Assembly (NCBI RefSeq): GCF_008710035.1
Contig: NZ_VYKI01000017.1
Span: 15,874 to 75,704 of the forward strand
From: Stenotrophomonas cyclobalanopsidis
GTDB taxonomy: Bacteria > Pseudomonadota > Gammaproteobacteria > Xanthomonadales > Xanthomonadaceae
Reading direction: 5' to 3'
Length of the DNA stretch: 59,831 bases
The notes under the pieces are model-generated. The model searched no databases. It was given only the letters and a program-made list of their open reading frames with translations, and was not told the DNA's origin. The translations under genes were made by a program, and so were the position numbers. Below, one piece after another: positions 26,674 through 34,736 of the stretch (the stretch's first letter is position 1; each line of letters begins with the position of its first letter).

Positions 26674-27423
26674 TTACTTCGCCTTGCCCTGGTTGGCCAC
26701 CGCTTCAGCGGCCTTGCGGGCGGCTTCCGGGTCGCCGAGGTAGCGGAACGACTTCACGGTCAGATCGTCGTTCAGTTCGAACAGCAGCGGGATGCCGGTG
26801 GGGATGTTCAGCTCGAGGATTTCCTCGCGCGAGACGTTGTTGAGGTACTTGTACAGCGCGCGCAGCGAGTTGCCGTGGGCGGTGACCAGCACGGTCTTGC
26901 CGTCCTTCAGCTGCGGCGCGATGGCGTCGTGCCAGTACGGCAGAACGCGGTCCAGCGTGGTCGCCAGCGATTCGGTGCCCGGCAGTGCATTGCGGTCCAG
27001 GCCGGCATAACGACGGTCGTGGATCGGGTGGCCCGGATCTTCCAGGTCCATCGGCGGCGGCGGGATGTCGTAGGAACGACGCCACACCTTGACCTGGTCC
27101 TCGCCGTGCTTGGCAGCGGTCTCGGCCTTGTCCAGGCCCTGCAGGCCGCCATAATGGCGTTCATTGAGGCGCCAGGACTTGTTGACCGGCAGCCAGTCCT
27201 GGCCCAGTTCGGCCAGCGCACCCTGCAGGGTGTGGATGGCGCGCTTGAGCACCGAGGTGTGGGCGACGTCGAACTGCAGGCCCTCTTCGCGCATCAGGCG
27301 GCCGGCGTTGGCGGCTTCGCTGCGGCCCTGGTCGGTCAGATCGACATCGACCCAGCCGGTGAAGCGGTTGTCCAGGTTCCACTGGCTCTGGCCGTGGCGC
27401 AACAGTACGAGTTTACGGGTCAC
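26674..27423 (-). CDS. gpmA: 2,3-bisphosphoglycerate-dependent phosphoglycerate mutase
   Basis: This cytoplasmic glycolytic enzyme (249 aa) interconverts 3- and 2-phosphoglycerate. The phosphorylated His10 is in [12 protein letters not shown], with [11 protein letters not shown] and [16 protein letters not shown] downstream and the second His in [15 protein letters not shown]. Full length and unbroken. Confidence 0.97.
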   Translation of the reverse strand: MTRKLVLLRHGQSQWNLDNRFTGWVDVDLTDQGRSEAANAGRLMREEGLQFDVAHTSVLKRAIHTLQGALAELGQDWLPVNKSWRLNERHYGGLQGLDKAETAAKHGEDQVKVWRRSYDIPPPPMDLEDPGHPIHDRRYAGLDRNALPGTESLATTLDRVLPYWHDAIAPQLKDGKTVLVTAHGNSLRALYKYLNNVSREEILELNIPTGIPLLFELNDDLTVKSFRYLGDPEAARKAAEAVANQGKAK

Positions 27424-27501
27424 TGCAGGATCTCCAACGCGAGGAAGGGCAGGCGGGCATTGTAGCCCTTGCCGGACGCCGTGGACCTGCGGGGGCCGTA
27501 G

Positions 27502-27587
27502 GTAGAGTCGACCGTTGGTCGACTGTCGCGCGCAGCGCGCGGTTTCGCGATCTGAATCAGGAGCAGTCGACCAACGGTCGACTCTAC
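27502..27587. repeat. SMAG pair in inverted arrangement
   Basis: GTAG-headed and CTAC-ended copies (27502-27524 and 27565-27587) face each other across about 40 bp. Confidence 0.85.
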
Positions 27588-27603
27588 CCAGTCGCCTCGG
27601 CGG

Positions 27604-28557
27604 TTACCGGTGCACGTGGCCATGATGTCCCTGCGCGTCATGGTCATGGTCATGCGCGTGCTTCACCGGCTGCCCGCACGCTTCGCCGCAATGATCCGCC
27701 TCGATCTGCAGGGTCACGTGGTCAATGCCGAATTCCTCGTGCAGGCGTGCACCCAATTCACGGCGCAGTGCATCGGCGTCGGTTCCCTCGCGCATCACTA
27801 CGTGCGCGGTCAGTGCCGGGGTGCTCGATGCCAGTGCCCACACATGCAGGTCATGCACGTCCACCACCGCCGCATGCGCGGCCAGGCCCGCGCGCACCTT
27901 GGCCACGTCGGTGCCCTTGGGCACGCCTTCCAGCAGCACATTGATCGCTTCGCGCATCAGCACCCAGGTGCGTGGCAGCACCCACAGGCCGATCAGCACG
28001 GCGAGGATCGGGTCGATCGGCTTCCAGCCGGTCCAGCGGATCAGCAGCGCGCCGACGATCACCGCCACCGAGCCCAGCATGTCGGCCCACACTTCCAGGT
28101 AGGCGCCCTTCACGTTGAGGCTTTCACCACTGCCGGCCTGCAGCAGCCGCATCGAGATGAGGTTGATGACCAGGCCGATCGCCGCGATCACCAGCATGCC
28201 GGTGGAGGCGATCTCCTGCGGCTGACGGAAGCGCGCGATGGCTTCCCACAGGATGTAGCCAGCCACCACGAACAGCATCGCACCGTTGATCATCGCGCCC
28301 AGCGCTTCCAGTCGGGCATAGCCGTAGGTGCGGCGTGCATCCGGCGGGCGCCGGCTCAGCCGCACCGCGACCAGCGCGATCATCAGGGCCAGCGTATCGG
28401 TGGCCATGTGCGCGGCATCGGACAGCAGGGCCAGGCTGTTGGTCCAGAACGCTCCCACCACTTCCACCACCAGGAACGTGGTGGTCAGCCCAAGCGCCCA
28501 CCACAAGGGCTTCTCGTGGCGGATTTCAGCTGGCAGGTGATCGTGGTCATGACCCAT
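27604..28557 (-). CDS. Cation diffusion facilitator, zinc exporter-like
   Basis: This inner-membrane CDF transporter (317 aa) has six helices and a C-terminal cytoplasmic domain. The transport-site block LLSDAAHMATDTLAL is in helix 2 and LEVWADMLGS is in helix 5. Both termini are His-rich (HDHDH at the start and a long HDHDHDAQGHHGHVHR tail), typical of ZitB/CzcD-type zinc exporters. The ATG at 28557 is preferred because it begins with the His-rich motif. A Zur-like half-site lies about 64 bp upstream. Zinc is the likeliest substrate, with cobalt or cadmium possible. Confidence 0.9.
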   Translation of the reverse strand: MGHDHDHLPAEIRHEKPLWWALGLTTTFLVVEVVGAFWTNSLALLSDAAHMATDTLALMIALVAVRLSRRPPDARRTYGYARLEALGAMINGAMLFVVAGYILWEAIARFRQPQEIASTGMLVIAAIGLVINLISMRLLQAGSGESLNVKGAYLEVWADMLGSVAVIVGALLIRWTGWKPIDPILAVLIGLWVLPRTWVLMREAINVLLEGVPKGTDVAKVRAGLAAHAAVVDVHDLHVWALASSTPALTAHVVMREGTDADALRRELGARLHEEFGIDHVTLQIEADHCGEACGQPVKHAHDHDHDAQGHHGHVHR

Positions 28558-28620
28558 GGCAAAGCTCCTGTGCAATGCGGTCAGGCTACGCGCGGGGGCC
28601 GCGGGAGACTATTACGCTGT

Positions 28621-28629
28621 TTATAACAT
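28621..28629 (-). promoter_or_regulatory. Zur-like half-site upstream of the CDF gene
   Basis: On the minus strand ATGTTATAA matches one arm of the Zur consensus and resembles the arm seen at 2528-2533. No clear second arm is seen, so this is weak. Confidence 0.3.
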
Positions 28630-28651
28630 TGCAGTGCAGCGGGTCCTGCGA

Positions 28652-29833
28652 CTATGCACGTACGCGGCGGACGACACGCCCGCGCGCCCACCACAGCAGC
28701 GCCAACGCCGCGATGCCGGCACCCAGCAGGCACACCGCGTTCCAACCATGGCGTGCCTGCATCCACGTGCCGGCCGCTGCACCGGCGCCGCTGCCCACCG
28801 CGTAAAACAGCATGTACAACGCCACCAGGCGTCCATGGTGTTCAACCGGTGCACGCAGCAGCAGTGCCTGGTTGGCCACGTGCAGTGCCTGTCCGCCCAG
28901 GTCCAGCAGCACCACGCCCAGCAACAGCAGTCCCAGCGAGTGCGGCAACCCCAGCAGCGGCCACCACGCTGCCAGCATCAGCAGCAGCGCGGCAAGGCTG
29001 ACGCGCACGGCAAAACCGCGATCCATCCAGTGGCCCACGCGCGCGGCCAGTAGCGCGCCGACAATGCCTGCCACGCCCAGTGCACCGATCGCGGCGGTGG
29101 ACCAGTGCAACGGCGGCGCCGAGAGCGGCAGCGGCACCGCCGCCCAGAACACGTTGAGGCCGGCAAACAACAGCAGCGCCAGCGGCCCGCGCTCACGCAG
29201 CGTGCGGTCGTCACGCAGCAACGTGGCCATCGACGCCAGCAGCGTGCGCCACGACGGCGGCACCAGCGGCACCGGGAGGGCCGGCAACCGTCGCCACAGC
29301 AACAGCGCCAACGCCGCCATCAACACGGCGGACAGCAGGTAGACCGCACGCCAGCCGGCCACGGCGGCCACGCTGCCGGACAGCACGCGCGCCGACAGGA
29401 GGCCGATGAACACCCCGCCCTGCACGGCGCCGACCATGCGCCCGCGCTGTTCGGCCGGCGCCAGCTGGGCCGTATAGGCGATCAGCCCCTGGGTGAGCGC
29501 CGTGCCCAGCAGCCCGGCCAGCAGCATGCTGGCCAGCAACCACGCCGCCGTCTGCGCAGCCGCCAGCAGCAGGAGCGCGGCCACCAGGGCCAGCAGCTGC
29601 ACCCGAAGCAGGTGCCGGCGGTCGCCACGGTCGGCCAGCGGCAACAGCGCAAGCAGGGCCAGCACGCTGCCGGCCTGGGTGGCCGCCAGCACTGCGCCGG
29701 CCACGGCCGTGTCGAGGGCGAAGTCTTGGGCCAGCCGTTCCAGCAGAGGTTGTGCGTAATAGACATTGGCCACGCTGGCGCCGGCGGCGACCGCCAGCAG
29801 GCCGAGCAGTGGCCGCGATACGGGGAGGCTCAT
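28652..29833 (-). CDS. MFS transporter (DHA1-like)
   Basis: This 12-helix inner-membrane transporter (393 aa) carries the signature loop LADRGDRRHLLR between helices 2 and 3. It is Leu/Ala rich. It is divergent from an HxlR regulator across an 82-bp gap with a paired operator-like sequence, which strongly suggests control by that regulator. The substrate is unknown; efflux of small toxic organics is typical. Confidence 0.9.
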   Translation of the reverse strand: MSLPVSRPLLGLLAVAAGASVANVYYAQPLLERLAQDFALDTAVAGAVLAATQAGSVLALLALLPLADRGDRRHLLRVQLLALVAALLLLAAAQTAAWLLASMLLAGLLGTALTQGLIAYTAQLAPAEQRGRMVGAVQGGVFIGLLSARVLSGSVAAVAGWRAVYLLSAVLMAALALLLWRRLPALPVPLVPPSWRTLLASMATLLRDDRTLRERGPLALLLFAGLNVFWAAVPLPLSAPPLHWSTAAIGALGVAGIVGALLAARVGHWMDRGFAVRVSLAALLLMLAAWWPLLGLPHSLGLLLLGVVLLDLGGQALHVANQALLLRAPVEHHGRLVALYMLFYAVGSGAGAAAGTWMQARHGWNAVCLLGAGIAALALLWWARGRVVRRVRA

Positions 29834-29839
29834 CTTTGT

Positions 29840-29893
29840 GGTTGCATTTTGAAACTGGATGCACGGTAACGCCACTGGTTTTAAACTGCAACC
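29840..29893. promoter_or_regulatory. Inverted operator pair for the HxlR/MFS divergent promoter
   Basis: The 16-bp sequence at 29840-29855 and the reverse complement of 29878-29893 agree at 13 positions (shared GGTTGCA...AAAC). They are centred in the divergent gap, about 38 bp apart, as expected for binding by a dimeric HxlR protein. Confidence 0.6.
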
Positions 29894-29915
29894 AGATATC
29901 CATGTGGAGCCCGCC

Positions 29916-30344
29916 ATGCATGCCGACAGCCCCTGCCCTGTGGCCCGCAGCGCCGACCTGCTCGGCGACCGCTGGGCGCTGCTGGTCATCCGCGATGCCT
30001 TCGACGGCATCACCCGCTTCGGTGATTTCCAGCGCAGCCTCGGCGCGGCCCGCAACATCCTCAGCGACCGCCTGCGCCGGCTGGTCGAGGCCGGCCTGCT
30101 GGTGCAGCAGCCAGCGACCAATGGCAGCGCCTACCAGGACTATGTGCTGACGGCCGCCGGTCGCGACCTGTTCCCGCTGCTGGTCGCCCTGCGCCAATGG
30201 GGCGAACGGCACCGTTTTGCCCCCGGCGAAGCGCATTCCACCCTGATCGAACGCACCAGCGGTGCCCCCCTGCCCCACATGCAGCCGCAGGACGCAGCCG
30301 GCCACGCCATCGCCCCCGAGCTGACGGTGGTCCGCAAGCTCTGA
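29916..30344 (+). CDS. HxlR-family transcriptional regulator
   Basis: This winged-helix regulator (142 aa) has the HxlR hallmark at the N-terminus, a CPVARSADLLGDRWALLVIRD segment in which the first Cys is a possible redox or electrophile sensor. It is followed by the FQRSLGAARNILSDRLRRLVEAGLL recognition region. The ATG at 29916 places this Cys near residue 6, as usual for the family. It is divergent from the MFS gene it likely represses. Confidence 0.9.
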   Translation: MHADSPCPVARSADLLGDRWALLVIRDAFDGITRFGDFQRSLGAARNILSDRLRRLVEAGLLVQQPATNGSAYQDYVLTAAGRDLFPLLVALRQWGERHRFAPGEAHSTLIERTSGAPLPHMQPQDAAGHAIAPELTVVRKL

Positions 30345-30422
30345 CAAAAAAGGGACGGAGGGAATCGAGCAGCTGCATGCCGGTCCTCGCCACCGGCACG
30401 GTGAGCTTGGCGTAGCATCACG

Positions 30423-30448
30423 GGCGGGCCTTCGGGCCCGCCTTTTTT
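30423..30448 (+). terminator. Terminator between the HxlR gene and the phosphatase gene
   Basis: GGCGGGCC/GGCCCGCC arms with a TTCG loop are followed by six T. The hairpin ends 22 bp before the next ATG, so it may also attenuate the phosphatase gene. A partial GGGACGGAGGG repeat lies upstream at about 30352-30364. Confidence 0.8.
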
Positions 30449-30470
30449 GCTGCCCGCCGAGGAACCCACC

Positions 30471-31598
30471 ATGCTGCACCGCCGCCTGCTCCACCCTGCC
30501 CTGCTGCTGTTGCCGCTGGCCCTGCTGGGCGCGCCGTCGCTGCAGGCACGCGAGGTGGCCGCACCGGCCGAGCATGTCGACGCCGATGGTCCCTACGTGT
30601 TCCGCGTCGGCGACCAGCTGCGGGCGAAGTGGATCTGCGGCGACCAGGTGCAGATGCGCACCGCCCCGGCCGATGCCGATGGCACCGATTTCACCCCGCA
30701 GTGCGGCTACACCCACAGCGTGCACGTGCTGCCGCCTGTATCGCCCTCGGTGTCGGTGCTGCCGGCCACGCCGCGCATCGTCGCGGTGTCCGACATCCAC
30801 GGCCAGTACGGCGTGCTGGTGCGGCTGCTGCGCGCCAACAAGGTGATCGACGCGCAGGACCAGTGGGCGCTGGGCAAGGACACCCTGGTGATCGCCGGCG
30901 ATGTGTTCGACCGGGGCCCGCAGGTGACCGAGGCGTTCTGGCTGCTGTACGGGCTGCAGCAGCAGGCCGCAGCGGCCGGCGGCGCGGTGCATTTCGTGCT
31001 CGGCAACCACGAAACCATGGTGCTCTACGACGACCTGCGCTACGTCAATCCCAAGTACCTGCGCAGCGCCCAGCTGCTGGGCCGCAGCTATCCGCAGCTG
31101 TATGCGGGCGATTCGGTGATCGGCCAGTGGCTGCGCACGCGCCCGGTGCTGCTGAAGATCGGTGACACCCTGTTCCTGCACGGCGGCATCTCGCCCGAGG
31201 CGGTGCAGCTGGCGCTGGACCCGGCCACCACCAATGCCGCCTACCAGGCCTCGCTGGGCATGCCCAAGGCCGAAGTGAAGGCAGACCCGGCCACCGCGCC
31301 GCTGTACGACGGCAAGACCAGCCCGATCTGGTACCGCGGCTACTTCGATGGCCAGCTGGACAGCAACGGCGTGCAGGCCGTGCTCGACCAGCTGCACCTG
31401 AAGCGCATCGTGGTCGGCCACACCTCGATGCCGCACGTCAGCACCTTTCATGGTGGGCGCGTGATCGCCATCGACAGCAGCATCAAGAACGGCGAGAACG
31501 GGGAGTTGCTGTTCATCGAGAACGGCACGCTCAGCCGCGGCCTGCTGGACGGCACGCGCGTGCCGTTGGCCGAAGGCGTGCCGGGCGTGGATGGCTGA
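30471..31598 (+). CDS. Secreted metallophosphoesterase (Shewanella-like PPP type)
   Basis: The product (375 aa) has a signal peptide (about residues 1-26, ending SLQA). PPP-type metal motifs are in order: SDIHGQYG, GDVFDRGP, GNHE and a late HGGISPEAV. The combination of GDxxDRG and a periplasmic signal resembles the Shewanella-like protein phosphatase group. It is therefore a candidate periplasmic protein or small-molecule phosphatase. The ATG at 30471 is preferred because it has a GAGGAA ribosome-binding site. Confidence 0.85.
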   Translation: MLHRRLLHPALLLLPLALLGAPSLQAREVAAPAEHVDADGPYVFRVGDQLRAKWICGDQVQMRTAPADADGTDFTPQCGYTHSVHVLPPVSPSVSVLPATPRIVAVSDIHGQYGVLVRLLRANKVIDAQDQWALGKDTLVIAGDVFDRGPQVTEAFWLLYGLQQQAAAAGGAVHFVLGNHETMVLYDDLRYVNPKYLRSAQLLGRSYPQLYAGDSVIGQWLRTRPVLLKIGDTLFLHGGISPEAVQLALDPATTNAAYQASLGMPKAEVKADPATAPLYDGKTSPIWYRGYFDGQLDSNGVQAVLDQLHLKRIVVGHTSMPHVSTFHGGRVIAIDSSIKNGENGELLFIENGTLSRGLLDGTRVPLAEGVPGVDG

Positions 31599-31629
31599 CT
31601 CCAAGCAAGCTCAACCGCCGTTGGCCTTG

Positions 31630-31687
31630 GTAGAGTCGAGCTTCCTCGAATGCTTTGGACCGGATAGTCGAGCAAGCTCGACGCTAC
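31630..31687. repeat. SMAG pair (GTAG...CTAC)
   Basis: GTAG-headed and CTAC-ended copies with TCGAG(C) stems face each other. The first stem is degenerate. Confidence 0.75.
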
Positions 31688-31705
31688 CCATCAGGAACCG
31701 CCGCC

Positions 31706-32065
31706 ATGTCCCAGACCGTCATCCCGCAGCTGCGCATGCTGCACGCCGACACCACCCTGCCGTTCTACGTGCAGGGCCTGGGCTTCTCCGTCGACTGGGA
31801 GCATCGCTTCGGCGCGGGCATGCCGCTGTTCGCCCAGCTCACCCGCGAGGGCCAGACCCTGTTCCTCAGCGAGCATGCCGGCGACTGCCAGCCCGGCGGC
31901 GCGGTGTACTTCAAGGTCGATGACGTGGACGCGGTGTTCCGCGCCTTCAGCGGCGCCGGCGTGCCCATCCCGCAGCCGCCGCACGATACCGAGTGGGGCA
32001 CCCGCGAGATGCTGCTGGTGGACCCGGACGGCAACCGCCTGCGCTTTGCCACCCACAGCGACTGA
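31706..32065 (+). CDS. VOC-superfamily protein, bleomycin-resistance-like
   Basis: This small glyoxalase/bleomycin-binding fold protein (119 aa) has two beta-alpha-beta-beta-beta modules. It shows the pattern LPFYVQGLGFSVDWEHRF and the ending TREMLLVDPDGNRLRF that are common in Ble-type proteins. Metal-binding residues typical of glyoxalase I are not obvious, so drug sequestration or a non-catalytic role is more likely. A long gap in motif evidence limits the assignment beyond the superfamily. Confidence 0.85.
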   Translation: MSQTVIPQLRMLHADTTLPFYVQGLGFSVDWEHRFGAGMPLFAQLTREGQTLFLSEHAGDCQPGGAVYFKVDDVDAVFRAFSGAGVPIPQPPHDTEWGTREMLLVDPDGNRLRFATHSD

Positions 32066-32085
32066 ACGGCGCGCACTTGTGTGCA

Positions 32086-32113
32086 ATATATGAAGCGTAT
32101 ACGATTCATATAT
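32086..32113. promoter_or_regulatory. Nearly perfect 28-bp palindrome (ParD-like operator)
   Basis: Arms ATATATGAA and TTCATATAT surround CGTATACG, and only one base pair of fourteen is broken. It lies 20 bp before the ATG of the ParD-like gene, over the only AT-rich promoter-like part of the gap. This is the form expected of an autoregulating ribbon-helix-helix operator. Confidence 0.75.
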
Positions 32114-32132
32114 TTCCTTTCGAGAGTCCGCC

Positions 32133-32345
32133 ATGGGCATCGTCAACATCGATGACACCCTGCACGACCAGCTGCGTCGTGCCTGCACCGTCTCCAGTCG
32201 CTCGATCAACGCCCAGGCCAACTTCTGGATCCGGGTCGGCATGCTGTGCGAACTGAACCCGACCCTGAGCTTCCAGAACATCGTCGCCAGCGAACTGCGT
32301 GCGGCCGGCGTGCAGCCGCCGCTGCTGCCGCCCGGGCAGGCCTGA
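32133..32345 (+). CDS. ParD-like (ribbon-helix-helix) antitoxin-like protein
   Basis: This 70-aa protein has an N-terminal beta strand and two helices (MGIVNIDDTLHDQLRRACTV then SSRSINAQANFWIRVG), the ParD_like type of ribbon-helix-helix fold. The C-terminal segment to LPPGQA is Pro/Leu rich. Such proteins bind DNA as dimers and normally neutralise a toxin, but no toxin follows. Only 4 bp separate it from a methionine aminopeptidase gene, so the two are translationally coupled. It sits under a matching palindrome and probably represses itself and its partner. Confidence 0.75.
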   Translation: MGIVNIDDTLHDQLRRACTVSSRSINAQANFWIRVGMLCELNPTLSFQNIVASELRAAGVQPPLLPPGQA

Positions 32346-32349
32346 GCCG

Positions 32350-33138
32350 ATGGCCATGGTCAAGCACCCCGACGAGATCGCGCTGATGGCCGAGTCCGGG
32401 CGCCTGCTCGCGCAGGTGTTCGCGGCGCTCGACGCCCTGCCGCTGGAAGGCCGCAGCACGATGGACATCAACGACTTCGTCGAGCGGATGATCGTCGACG
32501 AGCTGCACGCACGGCCGGCCAGCAAGGGCCAATACGGTTTCCCGTACGTGCTCAATACCTCCATCGACAACGTCATCTGCCACGGCGTGCCCAGCCATGA
32601 GGACGTGCTGCGCAGCGGGCAGATCGTCAACCTCGACATCACCCTGGAGAAGAACGGCTACATCGCCGATTCCAGCACCACCTACCTGGTGGGCGAGGTC
32701 GACTACGCCGCGCGCAAGCTGGTGACCGTGGCCTACCAGGCCATGTGGAAGGGCATTGCTGAGGTGCGCCCCGGCGCGCGCCTGGGCGACATCGGCCATG
32801 CCATCGCCCGCCATGCGCGCAGCCACGGCTACAGCGTGGTGAAGGAATACTGCGGCCACGGCATCGGCCAGGAAATGCACGAGGACCCGCAGATCCTGCA
32901 TTACGGCCACGCCGGTACCGGCCTGGAACTGCAGGAAGGCATGGTGTTCACCATCGAACCGATGCTCAACCAGGGAAAGCCGGCCATCCGCCAGCTGCCG
33001 GACGAGTGGCCGGTATACACGCGCGACGGCAAGCTGTCGGCGCAGTTCGAACACACAGTGGCGGTAACCGCGCATGGTGTGCGCGTGCTGACCCTGCGCC
33101 CGGACGAAACGCCGTTGTGCGCGATTGATGCGGCCTAG
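32350..33138 (+). CDS. map: Type I methionine aminopeptidase, cotranscribed with a ParD-like gene
   Basis: This pita-bread metallopeptidase (262 aa) removes N-terminal Met. All metal ligands are present: two Asp in VNLDITLEKNGYIADSS, His in YCGHGIGQEMHEDPQ, Glu in FTIEPMLNQG and the last Glu in AQFEHTVAV. Length matches the bacterial type I form, so it should be active. It is not in an rpsB-tsf context, so it is probably an additional map copy, tied to a ribbon-helix-helix regulator. Confidence 0.92.
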   Translation: MAMVKHPDEIALMAESGRLLAQVFAALDALPLEGRSTMDINDFVERMIVDELHARPASKGQYGFPYVLNTSIDNVICHGVPSHEDVLRSGQIVNLDITLEKNGYIADSSTTYLVGEVDYAARKLVTVAYQAMWKGIAEVRPGARLGDIGHAIARHARSHGYSVVKEYCGHGIGQEMHEDPQILHYGHAGTGLELQEGMVFTIEPMLNQGKPAIRQLPDEWPVYTRDGKLSAQFEHTVAVTAHGVRVLTLRPDETPLCAIDAA

Positions 33139-33323
33139 AGCGGGCGCAGCAGCAGCGCTTGGCTCGACATGAACAGCGCTCTTCCAGCAGCCACTTCCCG
33201 CCAAGCGTTCGGGTTGCGGAACAGCGGCTGCCGCAAGCGCACGCCAACGTCCAGCGCCGCTACAACAGCTTCACGGCACATCCACTAGTTTTTGCCGGAC
33301 TCTTTACGGATGACGGACCCGAC

Positions 33324-34736
33324 GTGCACCCGCAACGCCCCTGCCCGCGACGGCATCGCGCACGTTGGCCGCTGCTGGTCTGCGCCACGCTGCTGACGGC
33401 CACCAGCGTCGCGCAGACGGCGATCGACCCTGCCGCGGCCCCTGCCCTGCAATGGGAACAGGCTCGGCAGCGGCTGGAACAGGTTTCCGATGCGCTGGCA
33501 GCGGCCGATGCCGGTGTGCGCAACAAGCAGGAACTACAGGAAGCCACGCGCCTGCTGCGCCTGCCCGAGATCACCGGCGAAGTGCGCCGCCTGCAGTTCC
33601 AGAAGACCCTCACCCTGCCGCTGGGCTCGCTGGCACCGGTGGCCGAAGCCTACGGCATCGATTCGCCGCTCAGCTTCACCGAACGCGACTGGCGCACCCG
33701 CCCGGTGGTGACCGCGGTGCTGCCGCTATACACCGGCGGCGTGATCCCGGCGGCGCAACGTGCGGCCAGCGCCGCGAGCGAACAGGCCAGCGCCGAACGC
33801 GAGGCGCAGCGCCAGTCGCTGACCGTGCAGCTGGCCCAGGCCTATTTCGGCCAGCGCCTGGCCGAACAGGCGGTGGACGTGCGCCGCGATGTGCGCGACG
33901 GTCTCAACCGCCACCTCTCCGATGCGGAAAAACTGGAACGCGAGGGTTTCGCCACCCGCGCGCAGCGCCTGCAGGCTACCGTGGCCCGTGACAAGGCCGA
34001 GCGTGAGTACCAGAAGACGCTTAACGACCTGGCCACGTTGCAGGCCGCGCTGGCCACCCTGCTGCGCAGCGGTGGCGAGGTGCGCCCGCTGTCGCCGCTG
34101 TTCGTGCAGCGCGCGCCGCTGGAACCGGTGGCCAGCTTCGAACGTACCGCGCAGGCGCAACAGCCGCAGATCCGCCGTCTGCAGGCAATGGTCGCCCAGG
34201 CCGAACAGGGCGTGCGCGTGCAGCAGGCCAAGTTGAAGCCGCAGATTTTCGCCTTCGGCCAGTACGACTTCCGTCGCCGCGACGAAATGCTGACCGATCC
34301 GGACTGGGCCTTCGGCATCGGCCTGAAGTACACCTTCCTTTCGCCCAGCTCGCGGCCGGCGCAGATCAGTGCGGCACGCGCGCAGCAGGAACAGGCCGAG
34401 GCCGGCCTGCGCGAAGCCGAGAACCAGGTCGCCCTCGGCGTGCGCAAGGCGTGGAACGAGCTGGAAAGCGCGCGCCAGCAGTTCGTGCTGCTGGACAGCA
34501 GCATCGCCCAGGCACAGGAAAACCTGCGCCTGCAGGAACTGGCCTTCCGTGAGGGACAGGCCACCTCGCTGGATGTCATCGACGCGCGGCTGGGCCTGGG
34601 TGGCGCCCGCGTCGAACGCGCACAGGCCGCCTACCAGTACGACATCGCCCTGGCGCAACTGTTGGAAGTGAGTGGACAGATGGACCGTTTCGAAGACTAT
34701 CGGCGCCGTGCGGACGAGGTGATCGACCATGAGTGA
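33324..34736 (+). CDS. TolC-family outer-membrane channel
   Basis: This outer-membrane efflux protein (about 470 aa) has a signal peptide (HPQRPCPRRHRARWPLLVCATLLTATSVAQ region) and two OEP coiled-coil halves, with typical AQAYFGQRLAEQ and AEQGVRVQQAKLKPQIF segments. The start is uncertain: an in-frame GTG at 33324 gives a classic signal peptide, whereas upstream codons add a non-secretory extension. It overlaps the next gene by 8 bp. It is the first gene of a four-gene export operon. Confidence 0.85.
   Translation: MHPQRPCPRRHRARWPLLVCATLLTATSVAQTAIDPAAAPALQWEQARQRLEQVSDALAAADAGVRNKQELQEATRLLRLPEITGEVRRLQFQKTLTLPLGSLAPVAEAYGIDSPLSFTERDWRTRPVVTAVLPLYTGGVIPAAQRAASAASEQASAEREAQRQSLTVQLAQAYFGQRLAEQAVDVRRDVRDGLNRHLSDAEKLEREGFATRAQRLQATVARDKAEREYQKTLNDLATLQAALATLLRSGGEVRPLSPLFVQRAPLEPVASFERTAQAQQPQIRRLQAMVAQAEQGVRVQQAKLKPQIFAFGQYDFRRRDEMLTDPDWAFGIGLKYTFLSPSSRPAQISAARAQQEQAEAGLREAENQVALGVRKAWNELESARQQFVLLDSSIAQAQENLRLQELAFREGQATSLDVIDARLGLGGARVERAQAAYQYDIALAQLLEVSGQMDRFEDYRRRADEVIDHE

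Noticed and set aside
32133..33138. A classical ParDE toxin-antitoxin pair
   Set aside because: The gene after the ParD-like gene is a methionine aminopeptidase with all metal ligands, not a ParE-type toxin.
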